A stretch of 40,154 nt of DNA from Lachnospiraceae bacterium (lineage in GTDB: Bacteria; Bacillota; Clostridia; Lachnospirales; Lachnospiraceae), in NCBI GenBank assembly GCA_017635395.1, contig JAGBLN010000012.1:1-40154 (forward strand). The letters run 5' to 3'. The position numbers and the translations under genes were made by a program. Below the pieces are notes generated by a model. It saw nothing but the letters and a program-made list of their open reading frames with translations, searched no databases and was not told the origin of the DNA. This document shows, one piece after another, positions 26,048 to 34,749 of this stretch; within the stretch, counting starts at the first letter, position 1, and every line of letters starts with the position of its first letter.

Positions 26048-26793
26048 TGGACAGGAATATGGAGATTAAGCTGTCTGAAAGAATGGAAGCAGTCTTAGGA
26101 CTTGCGGGAAAAGGCCGTTGTATAGCTGATATAGGCTGTGACCATGCATTGTTAAGCATGGCGGCTGTACAACGTGGTTTATATGACGGAGCCCTGGCGA
26201 TGGATCTTAGGGAAGGACCATTGGAGGCGGCAAAGAAAAATATCTTAGAGACTGGATTTTCGGACAGGATAGAGTGCAGGCTTTCCGATGGGGCTGACGG
26301 ATTAAATGAAAATGAATGTGATGCAGCAATAGTGGCCGGAATGGGCGGGCATCTCATAATAAATATTGTTAAAAAGAATATCGGGAAATTTAGGGCACTT
26401 GACCGTTTCGTACTTCAGCCCCAGTCAGATGTGGGGGCTGTAAGGCGGTTTCTTATAGACGAAGGTTTTGAAATTACCGATGAGGATATGGTGTTTGAGG
26501 ATGGAAAATATTATCCTATGATGTCGCTGACATATAGGATGGAAGATTCCTTAAATAATGGGTTGAAACCGGAAGGGTACGATGATGTAACATACGAATT
26601 CGGGAAATACCTTATAGCAAAGAAAAATCCGGTTTTGATGGATTACCTTGAGTACAGGGAAGGTATTCTGGCTGGTGTTATAGCTAATATAGAACAGGCT
26701 GATATGGATGCGGACAGGAAGAGTGAGCGGCTAGGTGAACTGAACCGCGAACTGGATCTTGTAAGGAGGGGGTTATGTATCTTGAAGAACTGA
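26047..26793 (+). CDS. trmK: tRNA (adenine-22 N1)-methyltransferase TrmK
   Basis: This 248-residue SAM-dependent methyltransferase has the SAM-binding motif ADIGCDHALL near residue 28 and VAGMGGHLI near residue 95, both characteristic of TrmK (YqfN). A C-terminal helical coiled-coil region (~190-248) is also typical. The start ATG overlaps the dnaG stop by one base. A second ATG at residue 5 is possible. It overlaps the next gene by 19 bases, consistent with the conserved trmK-nif3 pair. Confidence 0.93.
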   Translation: MDRNMEIKLSERMEAVLGLAGKGRCIADIGCDHALLSMAAVQRGLYDGALAMDLREGPLEAAKKNILETGFSDRIECRLSDGADGLNENECDAAIVAGMGGHLIINIVKKNIGKFRALDRFVLQPQSDVGAVRRFLIDEGFEITDEDMVFEDGKYYPMMSLTYRMEDSLNNGLKPEGYDDVTYEFGKYLIAKKNPVLMDYLEYREGILAGVIANIEQADMDADRKSERLGELNRELDLVRRGLCILKN

Positions 26794-27557
26794 TAAAAAA
26801 GCTCGAAGAACATTCACCGGTATCATTTGCAGAAGACTGGGACAATCCGGGACTTATGTGCGGCAGGGGGAAGAAGGAAGTTAGCTCCGTACTGATATCC
26901 GTTGATGCTACGGATGAGGTGGTAGAAGAGGCAGTGCTTTTAGGCGTCGATCTTCTGCTTACCCATCATCCCCTGATATTCGGCTCCATATCCCATGTGA
27001 CGGATGATGACATGACAGGCAGGCGCCTTTTAAAGCTTATTTCATCTGACATAGCCTGCTATGCCATGCATACCAATTTTGATGTTATAGGAATGGCAGA
27101 TGATGCTGCCGACAGGATGGAGCTTTCCGACAGGAAAGTCCTGATGGTTACCAGCGAGGACTCCATATCAAAGGAAGGCATAGGAAGAGTAGGGAAGCTT
27201 CCTCAGGAAATGAGCCTTGAGGACTGTGCAGAAATGGTAAAGGATGTATTCCTCATTGACAGCGTAAGGATATTCGGTGATCCTTCAAAAAGAATAAGGA
27301 AGGCTGCAATATCTCCCGGATCAGGGAAGGGCATGAGTAAGCATGCAATCAAGGCCGGTGCGGATGTGCTGATAACCGGGGACATAGGCCACCATGACGG
27401 CATAGATGCGGTGGCACAGGGCTTGGCAATAATTGATGCAGGCCACTGGGAAATCGAGAAGATATTCTGTACATACATGAAGGATTTTATGAGAAAAGAG
27501 ATTCCGGAACTGACAGTAAATATTGCATCTCAGACACCGCCGTTTACGGTTGTCTGA
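26775..27557 (+). CDS. Nif3-like dinuclear metal centre protein (YqfO/GTP cyclohydrolase I type 2 family)
   Basis: This 260-residue protein has metal ligands in LLTHHPLIFG (His64, His65), TNFD near 97, and the C-terminal pair GHHDGIDA and DAGHWEIEK. It is the short form without the PII-like insert found in some YqfO proteins. Family members form hexamers with two metals per subunit, and their physiological reaction is not settled. It is translationally coupled to trmK: the start lies inside the trmK coding region, with GTAAGGAGGGGG upstream at 26760-26771. Confidence 0.93.
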   Translation: MYLEELIKKLEEHSPVSFAEDWDNPGLMCGRGKKEVSSVLISVDATDEVVEEAVLLGVDLLLTHHPLIFGSISHVTDDDMTGRRLLKLISSDIACYAMHTNFDVIGMADDAADRMELSDRKVLMVTSEDSISKEGIGRVGKLPQEMSLEDCAEMVKDVFLIDSVRIFGDPSKRIRKAAISPGSGKGMSKHAIKAGADVLITGDIGHHDGIDAVAQGLAIIDAGHWEIEKIFCTYMKDFMRKEIPELTVNIASQTPPFTVV

Positions 27558-27636
27558 CCGGTGATAGTATAGCAAAAGAAAGAAAGTTATAGCATAAAAC
27601 AAAACACGGGTTACACAAACATTAAGGAGGTTACTT

Positions 27637-29298
27637 ATGGGCGAGATCATTATTGAAATCGATGGAGAAAAGAAGAAATACGAATCCGGAACAACATATG
27701 AGCAGATCATACAGGAGTACCAGGGGAAGTATGAAAACCAGATAGCACTTGTATCTGAAAACGGAAAACTGCGGGAGCTTTACAGAAAGGCAAAGGACGG
27801 TTCGAACGTTAAGTTTGTAACTTTCTCCCAGTCAGGCGGACATAAGACCTATGAGAGAAGTGCCATACTGCTTACAATGAAGGCACTTGATGATGTGCTT
27901 GGGCACGATAAGTCAAAGCAGTTCAAGGTAGAATTTGCCATAGGAAACGGACTGTTTATAAGGCCTTTGTTTGAAATGGAAATTGATGATGCTTTCCTTG
28001 AAAAGCTGAAAGCTCATATGAAGGAGCTGGTAGATGAAGCGCTGCCGGTAACAAAGACATCTTATCCTACAACAGAAGCAAGGACCCTGTTTGAGGAGAA
28101 CGGCATGACAGATAAGAGCAGGCTCTTTAAGTTCAGGCGCGGCTCCAGCGTGAATATCTATGACCTTGACGGTTACAAGGATTATTTCTACGGATACATG
28201 CTCCCGAATTCAAGCTATGTAAAGTATTTCGAACTTGAGAAATATGAAAACGGCTTTATGCTTATTCTTCCGTCAGCAGGTACACCTACCACAGTGGATG
28301 CATTTGAACCCAGAAAGAATCTTTTCGGTGCGCTGAACACTGCAACTGAATGGGGGCAGAAACTTCATATAAGCACAGTAGGTGACCTTAATGAAAAAAT
28401 CTGCACCGGTGCAATGGACAGTGTTATACTTGTGCAGGAAGCTCTTCAGGAAAGACGCATTGCTGAAATAGCATCGGATATTGTTAAGCGTGGCGGAGTG
28501 AAGTTCGTAATGATAGCGGGACCTTCATCTTCCGGAAAGACTACGTTTTCACACAGGCTTTCAGTACAGCTCTCAAGCTTTGGACTGACACCCCATCCAA
28601 TAGGAGTGGATGATTATTTTAAAAACCGCAAGGATACGCCGAAGGATGCAGATGGCAATTATAACTTCGAATGTCTTGAGGCAATCGATGTGGAGCTTTT
28701 CAATAAAGATATGCTGAAGCTTCTTAATGGTGAAGCTGTGGAGCTGCCTACATTTAATTTTGTTACAGGCGAGCGTGAATATAAGGGAAATGTAAAACAG
28801 CTGGGACCTGATGACATACTTGTCATCGAAGGCATACACGGACTGAATGATAAGATGAGCTATGCACTGCCGGTATCAAGCAAATACAAGATTTATATAA
28901 GTGCGCTTACCAGTCTCAATATTGATGAGCATAACAGGATACCTACAACTGACAACAGGCTCTTACGCAGAATGGTGCGTGATGCGAGAACAAGAGGTGC
29001 TTCCGCACAGAGGACTATAGGAATGTGGCCTTCTGTAAGACGAGGCGAAGAGGAAAACATCTTCCCTTTCCAGGAAAATGTTGATGCGACATTTAATTCT
29101 GCGTCCATATTTGAGATGGCTGCCCTTAAGCCATTTGCGGAGCCTTTGCTTTATTCTGTTACACCGGATATGCCGGAGTACCAGGAGGCTAAGAGACTGC
29201 TTAAGTTCTTAGATTATTTCTTAAGCATAAGCAGTGAAAAGCTTCCGTTTAATTCCATAGTAAGGGAGTTCGTAGGAGGAAGCTGTTTCAAAGTATGA
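27637..29298 (+). CDS. Nucleoside (uridine) kinase with TGS-like N-terminal domain
   Basis: This 553-residue protein has a TGS/ThrRS-like N-terminus (residues ~1-65, then a second ThrRS-like module with a GG.K..ERSA segment) fused to a P-loop uridine-kinase domain: GPSSSGKTT at 295-303, DDYF nearby and LVIEGIHGLN as the B-type motif. It phosphorylates nucleosides by family homology; the exact substrate is not visible. A perfect AAGGAGG precedes the ATG. The 79-base gap upstream may hold a promoter, but none is convincing. Confidence 0.92.
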   Translation: MGEIIIEIDGEKKKYESGTTYEQIIQEYQGKYENQIALVSENGKLRELYRKAKDGSNVKFVTFSQSGGHKTYERSAILLTMKALDDVLGHDKSKQFKVEFAIGNGLFIRPLFEMEIDDAFLEKLKAHMKELVDEALPVTKTSYPTTEARTLFEENGMTDKSRLFKFRRGSSVNIYDLDGYKDYFYGYMLPNSSYVKYFELEKYENGFMLILPSAGTPTTVDAFEPRKNLFGALNTATEWGQKLHISTVGDLNEKICTGAMDSVILVQEALQERRIAEIASDIVKRGGVKFVMIAGPSSSGKTTFSHRLSVQLSSFGLTPHPIGVDDYFKNRKDTPKDADGNYNFECLEAIDVELFNKDMLKLLNGEAVELPTFNFVTGEREYKGNVKQLGPDDILVIEGIHGLNDKMSYALPVSSKYKIYISALTSLNIDEHNRIPTTDNRLLRRMVRDARTRGASAQRTIGMWPSVRRGEEENIFPFQENVDATFNSASIFEMAALKPFAEPLLYSVTPDMPEYQEAKRLLKFLDYFLSISSEKLPFNSIVREFVGGSCFKV

Positions 29299-29355
29299 TT
29301 TTATTTATCCCGGCTTCGGGACAATATATTACTTAACTAACTAAGGAGGAACATC

Positions 29356-30522
29356 ATGAGTAATGCTGAAAAAGCCTTAAAGCTTCACGAGGAGTGGAAA
29401 GGAAAGGTAGAGACCGTATCAAAGACACCGGTGAATTCAAGGGAGGCGCTTGCGCTTGCTTACACACCGGGCGTAGCTGAACCCTGCAAGGTGATCGCAG
29501 AGGATCCGGATGCGGTATATAAATATACCATAAAGGGCAACACCATTCTGGTGGTTTCTGACGGAAGCGCAGTGCTGGGATTAGGAAATATCGGACCTAA
29601 GGCCGCTATGCCTGTTATGGAAGGAAAGGCAATTCTTTTTAAGGAGTTCGGCGGAGTGAATGCAGTGCCTATCTGTCTGGACACCCAGGATACGGAGGAA
29701 ATCGTAAAGGCAGTGACCTGGCTTGCTCCCGGTTACGGTGGAATAAACCTTGAGGACATAAGTGCTCCCAGGTGTTTCGAGATAGAGGAGAAGCTCAAGG
29801 AGACTCTTGATATTCCTGTATTCCATGATGACCAGCACGGAACGGCAATTGTAGTACTTGCTGCCCTTATCAACGCAACAAAGATAGTAGGCAAGGAGCC
29901 TGCTGCTTGCAAGGTTGTAATAAGCGGCGCAGGTTCAGCCGGCATTGCTATCTGCAAGCTTCTTATGAATTATGGTTTCAAAAATATCATTCTCTGCAAC
30001 AGCAAGGGCGTGATTTCAAAGGATGCGCCGAAGCTTAACTGGATGCAGAAGAAGATGGTGGATATAACCAACCCTGAAAATATCAGCGGTACTACAGCTG
30101 ATGCAATGAAGGGGGCTGATATCTTTATCGGTGTTTCTGCACCCGGTGTTGTGACCCAGGATATGGTAAGGAGCATGAACAAGGATGCAATAATCCTTGC
30201 AATGGCTAACCCTGTTCCGGAGATAATGCCTGACCTTGCAAAAGAAGCAGGTGCACGCATCGTGGGAACCGGAAGGTCTGATTTCCCTAACCAGGTAAAC
30301 AATGTAATAGCTTTCCCCGGAATATTCAGGGGGGCTCTGGAAGGAAGGGCAAAGCAGATCACTGAAGATATGAAGATGGCGGCTGCAAAAGCAATAGCAT
30401 CACTCATACCTGAGGATGAGCTTTCCGAGACCAATATCATTCCCGAAGCCTTCCATCCTTCTGTAGCCGATGTGGTTGCTGAAGCGGTAAAGAGCCATAT
30501 AACAGAGACAAATCGTAAATAA
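29356..30522 (+). CDS. NAD(P)-dependent malic enzyme
   Basis: This 388-residue short-form malic enzyme decarboxylates malate to pyruvate. The malic N-terminal domain has YTPGVAEPC (Tyr36 region) and MEGKAILFK with the catalytic Lys at ~91. HDDQHGTA at 147-154 supplies metal ligands, and the Rossmann motif GAGSAGIA is at 181-188. A strong AAGGAGG ribosome-binding site precedes the start. A small 5-bp hairpin with no U-tract sits between it and the kinase gene. Cofactor preference is not determined. Confidence 0.95.
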   Translation: MSNAEKALKLHEEWKGKVETVSKTPVNSREALALAYTPGVAEPCKVIAEDPDAVYKYTIKGNTILVVSDGSAVLGLGNIGPKAAMPVMEGKAILFKEFGGVNAVPICLDTQDTEEIVKAVTWLAPGYGGINLEDISAPRCFEIEEKLKETLDIPVFHDDQHGTAIVVLAALINATKIVGKEPAACKVVISGAGSAGIAICKLLMNYGFKNIILCNSKGVISKDAPKLNWMQKKMVDITNPENISGTTADAMKGADIFIGVSAPGVVTQDMVRSMNKDAIILAMANPVPEIMPDLAKEAGARIVGTGRSDFPNQVNNVIAFPGIFRGALEGRAKQITEDMKMAAAKAIASLIPEDELSETNIIPEAFHPSVADVVAEAVKSHITETNRK

Positions 30523-30531
30523 CTAAATTTA

Positions 30532-31497
30532 ATGATGCAGGAAGAACAAGTTAAATTGTGGGGGGATAAACCCTATTATTCCCTGGACCATTATTTCAAG
30601 AAAACTTTTGGAACGAAGGTTTATAAGATAGCCCTCAATGCCGGGATGACCTGTCCTGTAAGGGACGGGACTCTCGGCAGCAGAGGCTGTATTTTTTGTT
30701 CAAAAGGCGGCTCGGGAGATTTTGCATCAGCTGCAGCTGTAAACGGAAAGCCCGACATAAAGGCACAGTTAGAAGAAGGCAAGAAACTGGTCAGCTCAAA
30801 GAATCCGGTAAAGTACCTGGCATATTTCCAGGCTTATACAAATACCTATGCTCCGGCAGATGAACTGCGGTCATTGTATAAGGCTGCCCTTGATGACAGG
30901 GATGTGATAGGAATATCGATAGCTACGAGACCCGACTGTCTGCCGGATGAAGTCTTAAAACTTTTGGATGAGCTTAAACGGGAGTACCCTAAAAAAGTTA
31001 TCTGGATCGAGCTGGGACTTCAGACTATCCATAGGGAAACTGTAAAGTATATCAGAAGAGGCTATGAGACCTCCGTTTTTGAGCTAGCCGTACACAGGCT
31101 TAATGATATGGGAATACCTGTGGTTGTGCATGTTATACTTGGCTTGCCGGGGGAATCGGTGGAGATGATGCATTCCACCATAGAGTATCTGAATACCTTT
31201 CCCATATTTGGAATAAAGCTTCAGCTTCTTCATGTGCTGAGCGGAACTGATATGGCTGATGATTTCGAAGCAAGAAAGTTTGATGTGCTTACAAGGTCTG
31301 AGTATACGGATATAGTGATATCCTGTATGGAACTGCTGTCGCCGGAGATAGTGATACACAGACTTACGGGGGATGGCCCCAAAAGCATACTTATAGCCCC
31401 GGGGTGGAGCGGCGATAAGAAAACTGTGATGAACGGCATACATTCGGAAATGAGAAAGAGGAATACTTTTCAGGGAAGGTTATATGGCAGAAACTGA
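30532..31497 (+). CDS. TIGR01212-family radical SAM protein
   Basis: This 321-residue protein has the radical SAM cysteine cluster C41, C53 and C56 (CPVRDGTLGSRGCIFC), with the long first spacing typical of the TIGR01212 (YtqA) family, then the GGSGDF and IGISIATRPDCL segments. It belongs to the Elp3-related branch, and the substrate is unknown. It starts ten bases after the malic enzyme with two successive ATG codons and only a weak ribosome-binding site, so co-transcription is likely. A strong terminator follows. Confidence 0.92.
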   Translation: MMQEEQVKLWGDKPYYSLDHYFKKTFGTKVYKIALNAGMTCPVRDGTLGSRGCIFCSKGGSGDFASAAAVNGKPDIKAQLEEGKKLVSSKNPVKYLAYFQAYTNTYAPADELRSLYKAALDDRDVIGISIATRPDCLPDEVLKLLDELKREYPKKVIWIELGLQTIHRETVKYIRRGYETSVFELAVHRLNDMGIPVVVHVILGLPGESVEMMHSTIEYLNTFPIFGIKLQLLHVLSGTDMADDFEARKFDVLTRSEYTDIVISCMELLSPEIVIHRLTGDGPKSILIAPGWSGDKKTVMNGIHSEMRKRNTFQGRLYGRN

Positions 31498-31512
31498 CGG
31501 ATAGTAAATGAA

Positions 31513-31545
31513 AACAGCCGGTGCAGATGCACCGGCTGTTTTTTT
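31513..31545 (+). terminator. Rho-independent terminator
   Basis: AACAGCCGGTGC (31513-31524), loop AGAT and GCACCGGCTGTT (31529-31540) form a perfect 12-bp stem followed by five further T. It ends the plus-strand run from purL to the radical SAM gene. Confidence 0.95.
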
Positions 31546-31552
31546 GTTCTGT

Positions 31553-31696
31553 CTACGGCGGGATAAGCAGTAAGACTCCGCCGTATATATGATCAGCATG
31601 CCGCTGCCCTTCCCCCATATCGTCAGCTATGGCCATCGCGCCAGCGAAAGATATGTGCCCCGGATCAAGATGTGTCTGGGGAGATCCGAATAACAC
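31553..31696 (-). other. Unexplained intergenic segment: short open frame or structured RNA
   Basis: Between the plus-strand terminator and the LytTR gene, 31546-31902 holds no recognised gene. On the minus strand, a frame from GTG 31696 to TAG 31553-31555 gives 47 residues (segment ISFAGAMAIADDMGEGQ, ending GGVLLLIPP) with protein-like composition but no ribosome-binding site and no start ATG. The same DNA also has a perfect 8-bp hairpin (TACGGCGG 31554-31561 with CCGCCGTA 31578-31585). A TATAAT-like box on the minus strand lies at 31708-31713. It may be a degraded gene end or a small RNA. TTGACA on the plus strand at 31723-31728 has only a poor -10 partner. Confidence 0.3.
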
Positions 31697-31902
31697 GCCA
31701 TGTGTGTATTATAACGGAGCGGTTGACATAATAAATAATTATGTTAACTATTGCGTTTTATTGTTCAAGTATTGCATTTGATGTCTGAAGTTGTGCAGAA
31801 GATGCAGCGAAGATTTTGTTATAAAGCGGTACGGAATAAAAACTGCACAATGATATAGTGGGTCACTGGACTGCTTGGAGTTGAACGCGGAATGTTTTTT
31901 GG

Positions 31903-32430
31903 TCATGGAAGAAAGTCATACTCCTTCAGCCGGTTACGCACATATATAACATATGAACGGGAGATGGGGCATTCTTCCCCAGTATCAAGAAGTACGATAT
32001 TATCGTGGATCTCCCGGATCTGGGAAATGCTTACATACTCAGTATTGCTTATGCGAATGAACATTTCCGAATATGCTTCAAGGACGCTTTCAAGTTCTGC
32101 CAGGCGGCATCTGAATTTGAATTCATCAGAATTCCGGAAATAAAAAAAGGCATTTCTGCCCAGATGCTGAATTCGGGTTATCTGTTCAATTTTTATCATG
32201 TACAGCCTGCTCTTGAAGTGAATGCATTTTAAATTACCGGCTTTTTCAGGATGATTCTCAAAAATGATTTCCTTAACAGTGGGATATGAATCGGCCTTTG
32301 TTTTTGAAGAGATGATTGTATTAAGCAGGTCGTCTATTTCTGTGGCTGAAAGTTTGGTTAGATAGAGTATGATCTGTGCTTTGACAAGTTTGCTTTCGTT
32401 GAATTCGTCATCGTAAAATTCGATATTCAT
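31903..32430 (-). CDS. Stand-alone LytTR DNA-binding regulator
   Basis: The product has 175 residues. The C-terminal ~100 residues are a LytTR domain, with IHFKSRLYMIKIEQITRIQ as first strands, RISNTEYVSISQIREI and SRSYVIYVRNRL at the end. The N-terminal ~70 residues are charged and helical, with no receiver-domain Asp pocket. It is therefore a LytTR regulator without phosphorylation input, as in the LytTR regulatory-system type. ATG 32430 has GGGGG seven bases upstream and is preferred to the in-frame ATG 32442. No obvious membrane partner of the LytTR-inhibitor type is adjacent. Confidence 0.85.
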   Translation of the reverse strand: MNIEFYDDEFNESKLVKAQIILYLTKLSATEIDDLLNTIISSKTKADSYPTVKEIIFENHPEKAGNLKCIHFKSRLYMIKIEQITRIQHLGRNAFFYFRNSDEFKFRCRLAELESVLEAYSEMFIRISNTEYVSISQIREIHDNIVLLDTGEECPISRSYVIYVRNRLKEYDFLP

Positions 32431-32458
32431 TTGTACCCCCATATTAGATTATTTTAAT

Positions 32459-32478
32459 GCAGGAATAGCTGTTCCTGC
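32459..32478. other. Perfect 7-bp hairpin between rarA and the LytTR gene
   Basis: GCAGGAA (32459-32465) pairs with TTCCTGC (32472-32478) around a 6-nt loop. On the minus strand it follows rarA and precedes the LytTR start, with ATTAAAATAAT after the stem rather than a U-tract. It may be a weak terminator of rarA or a leader structure of the LytTR gene. Confidence 0.4.
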
Positions 32479-32530
32479 TCCCTTTCACCTTGGCCTCCCC
32501 CCCTCCGGGCGTGCCTGATAGTGTACAGGT

Positions 32531-33904
32531 TTATTTCTTTTCACCTCCTTTTGGGGTCGAAGCTTCTTTCTTTATCCGTGCAAGGTGTTCACGGATCTTG
32601 TTCTCATAACCTTGCCCGGAGGGTTCATAAAATACTGTGCCGGAAAGCTCATATGGAAGATACTGCTGATCCACATAGTGGTTAGGGAAATCGTGTGCAT
32701 AGAGATATCCTTTTCCACGTCCCAGCTTTGCGGCACCTTTATAATGTGCATCCCTTAAATGATCGGGAACAGGAAGGTTGCCTGTTTCCTGTACCGTAGC
32801 CATGGCTTTTTCAATTGAATTATTTGAGCTGTTGCTCTTGGGAGCAGAAGCAACATAGTTTACAGCTTCTGCCAGTATTATCTGGCTTTCCGGCATACCG
32901 ATGCGCTCAACCGCAAGGGCGGCAGAGGTGGCAACATTGAGTGCATTAGGATCAGCAAGCCCCACATCTTCTGCGGCACATATCATGATCCTGCGTGCAA
33001 TAAATTTGATATCTTCTCCGGAGTAGAGCATCTTTGCAAGATAATATACTGCGGCATCAGGATTGGAACCGCGCATGCTTTTTATGAATGCTGAAATAGT
33101 ATCGTAATGATTGTCGCCATCCTTATCAAAACGCAGGCGGCGTTTCTGTATACATTCACTTACAACATCTGCTGTGAGATGTATCATTCCGTCTTCTGAG
33201 CGTGTGGTGGTAAGCACACCGAGCTCCAATGCATTGATAGCATGCCTTGCGTCACCGCCGGCCTGATCCGCAAGGAAATCCAGGGCATCATCTGTTATGT
33301 CGGCTTTGTAGGAACCCAGTCCTTTTTTATCATCCGTCAGAGCCCTCTTTAAAAGAGTTTTGATTTCATCATCCGTCAGTGGATAGAGCTCGAATATCAT
33401 TGATCTGGAGATAAGAGCCCCGTTTACTTCAAAGTAAGGATTCTCCGTGGTTGCACCGATAAGGATGATGGTACCGTCCTCCACATAGGGAAGAAGGTAA
33501 TCCTGCTGTGCCTTATTGAAACGGTGTATCTCGTCAATAAAAAGTATGGTTCTGGTGTCATTCATTACCTTGTTGTTCTTGGCAATGTCCACCACTTCTT
33601 CCATATCTTTTTTCCCTGCAGAAGTTGCATTGATCTGTCTGAAGTCAGCTGATGTTGTAGCTGCGATTACTTTTGCAAGAGTTGTCTTTCCTGTTCCGGG
33701 CGGTCCGTAAAAGATAATGGAACTTAACTTATCGGCTTTTATTGCGCGGTAAAGCAGTTTGTCCGGACCGATGATGTGTGACTGCCCGACAACTTCGTCC
33801 AGCGTTTCGGGACGCATCCTTGCTGCCAGTGGCGATTCATTCTCATCCGAAATGGAATTCATATATGAAAAAAGGTCAATGGTTTCGTTGGAACTCTTAG
33901 ACAT
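32531..33904 (-). CDS. rarA: Replication-associated recombination protein A (AAA+ ATPase)
   Basis: The 457-residue RarA/MgsA family ATPase acts at stalled replication forks. Walker A GPPGTGKTT is at 67-75, Walker B with DEIHRFNKAQQD near 124, and sensor segment IGATTENPYFEV follows. The C-terminal MgsA domain ends in PYELSGTVFYEPSGQGYE. N-terminal PLAARMRPETLDEVVGQ is the family opening. The ribosome-binding site is weak (GTCGAGA). A candidate promoter lies about 90 bases upstream on the minus strand. Confidence 0.95.
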   Translation of the reverse strand: MSKSSNETIDLFSYMNSISDENESPLAARMRPETLDEVVGQSHIIGPDKLLYRAIKADKLSSIIFYGPPGTGKTTLAKVIAATTSADFRQINATSAGKKDMEEVVDIAKNNKVMNDTRTILFIDEIHRFNKAQQDYLLPYVEDGTIILIGATTENPYFEVNGALISRSMIFELYPLTDDEIKTLLKRALTDDKKGLGSYKADITDDALDFLADQAGGDARHAINALELGVLTTTRSEDGMIHLTADVVSECIQKRRLRFDKDGDNHYDTISAFIKSMRGSNPDAAVYYLAKMLYSGEDIKFIARRIMICAAEDVGLADPNALNVATSAALAVERIGMPESQIILAEAVNYVASAPKSNSSNNSIEKAMATVQETGNLPVPDHLRDAHYKGAAKLGRGKGYLYAHDFPNHYVDQQYLPYELSGTVFYEPSGQGYENKIREHLARIKKEASTPKGGEKK

Positions 33905-33994
33905 ATCTCGACTTTTTATTTCACGGTTTTGTTACTTTGGTATTTTCCTAATGCGTTATGAGCGCATGCATTTGTCTGCTTCATTTGTTGCTAA

Positions 33995-34003
33995 ATTATA
34001 GCA
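33995..34003 (-). promoter_or_regulatory. Candidate rarA promoter (extended -10)
   Basis: On the minus strand TGCTATAAT (-10 hexamer at 33995-34000) is a perfect extended -10, about 90 bp upstream of the rarA ATG. No clear -35 is seen. Confidence 0.6.
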
Positions 34004-34099
34004 TATTTATGCAGGATTAGCCATCTGAAAGTTGGATGAGGCTCAGATTTCTTGTTCGAGATTTTCCTGATATTACTAACTATAAGGAAATAAAAAAAA

Positions 34100-34451
34100 G
34101 AGTGGAGCTGTAAGCCGGGTTCTGTCATAGCACATAAGTGCCGGGATGATCATCTATCTCGACTGCATGTTGCCATACAGCTCTAGCGACCTACCTGGAG
34201 ACGGACCGGGCAGGTCCATGGTCTCCTGTTTGGTCTTGCTTCGGATGGGGTTTTCAATGCGTCCTGTGTTACCACAGGACCGGTAGTCTCTTACACTGCC
34301 TTTTCACCTTTACCGGAAAGCTTGCGCTATCCGGCTGTTTGTTTTCTGTTGCACTTTCCCGGGAGTCGCCTCCGCCGGACGTTATCCGGCATCCTGCCCT
34401 GTGAAGCCCGGACTTTCCTCATGCTTTCGCATGCGATCATCTGCTCCGCTC
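34100..34451 (-). ncRNA. rnpB: RNase P RNA, bacterial class A
   Basis: Read on the minus strand, the canonical 5' core GAGGAAAGTCCGGGCTTC and 3' core ACAGAACCCGGCTTAC are present. P1 is formed by GAG-GGAG-type ends (34444-34451 with 34100-34107). An oligo-U tract (A run 34092-34099) follows the 3' end, giving termination. The roughly 352-nt length fits the ancestral type. It is the catalytic subunit that matures tRNA 5' ends. Boundaries are taken from the P1 pairing and may be off by a few bases. A reading frame seen on the same strand inside it is spurious. Confidence 0.96.
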
Positions 34452-34459
34452 GATTTAGG

Positions 34460-34468
34460 ATTATAACA
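34460..34468 (-). promoter_or_regulatory. rnpB promoter (extended -10)
   Basis: On the minus strand TGTTATAAT (-10 hexamer 34460-34465) lies about nine bases before the RNase P RNA 5' end. The -35 is weak. Confidence 0.7.
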
Positions 34469-34629
34469 TAAGCGGCGATGGTACGCCATAGGCGGATATT
34501 TCCTTTCTCTTGCATGATCTACAAAAAAATGTTATCATTCTTTTTGAATTAAGAACGGGAAGTTTGTAAAAACGTTAGTGGTGTTTCAAAAGCATATCAT
34601 ATTTTTTCCAAAGAATACTTTTGCATACA

Positions 34630-34672
34630 TTTTGATTACTTTTTGATTACATAAGAAATAGACAAGTTTAAT
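34630..34672 (+). promoter_or_regulatory. Candidate rho promoter overlapping a direct repeat
   Basis: TTTTGATTAC occurs twice, at 34630-34639 and 34641-34650 (11-bp period). The second copy supplies TTGATT (34643-34648) as a -35, and TTTAAT (34667-34672) is an 18-bp-spaced -10. The leader to rho would be about 70 nt. The repeat could be an operator. Inference. Confidence 0.45.
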
Positions 34673-34749
34673 AAACATGCAATTGCGGATGACGCTGTTA
34701 TAGTGACAGTGGAGGATGCGGGAAGAAAATATCATGTCGGAGGTAAAAC

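Noticed and set aside
34327-34515. Minus-strand ORF within the RNase P RNA region
   Set aside because: It overlaps conserved RNase P core sequence and has no family resemblance.
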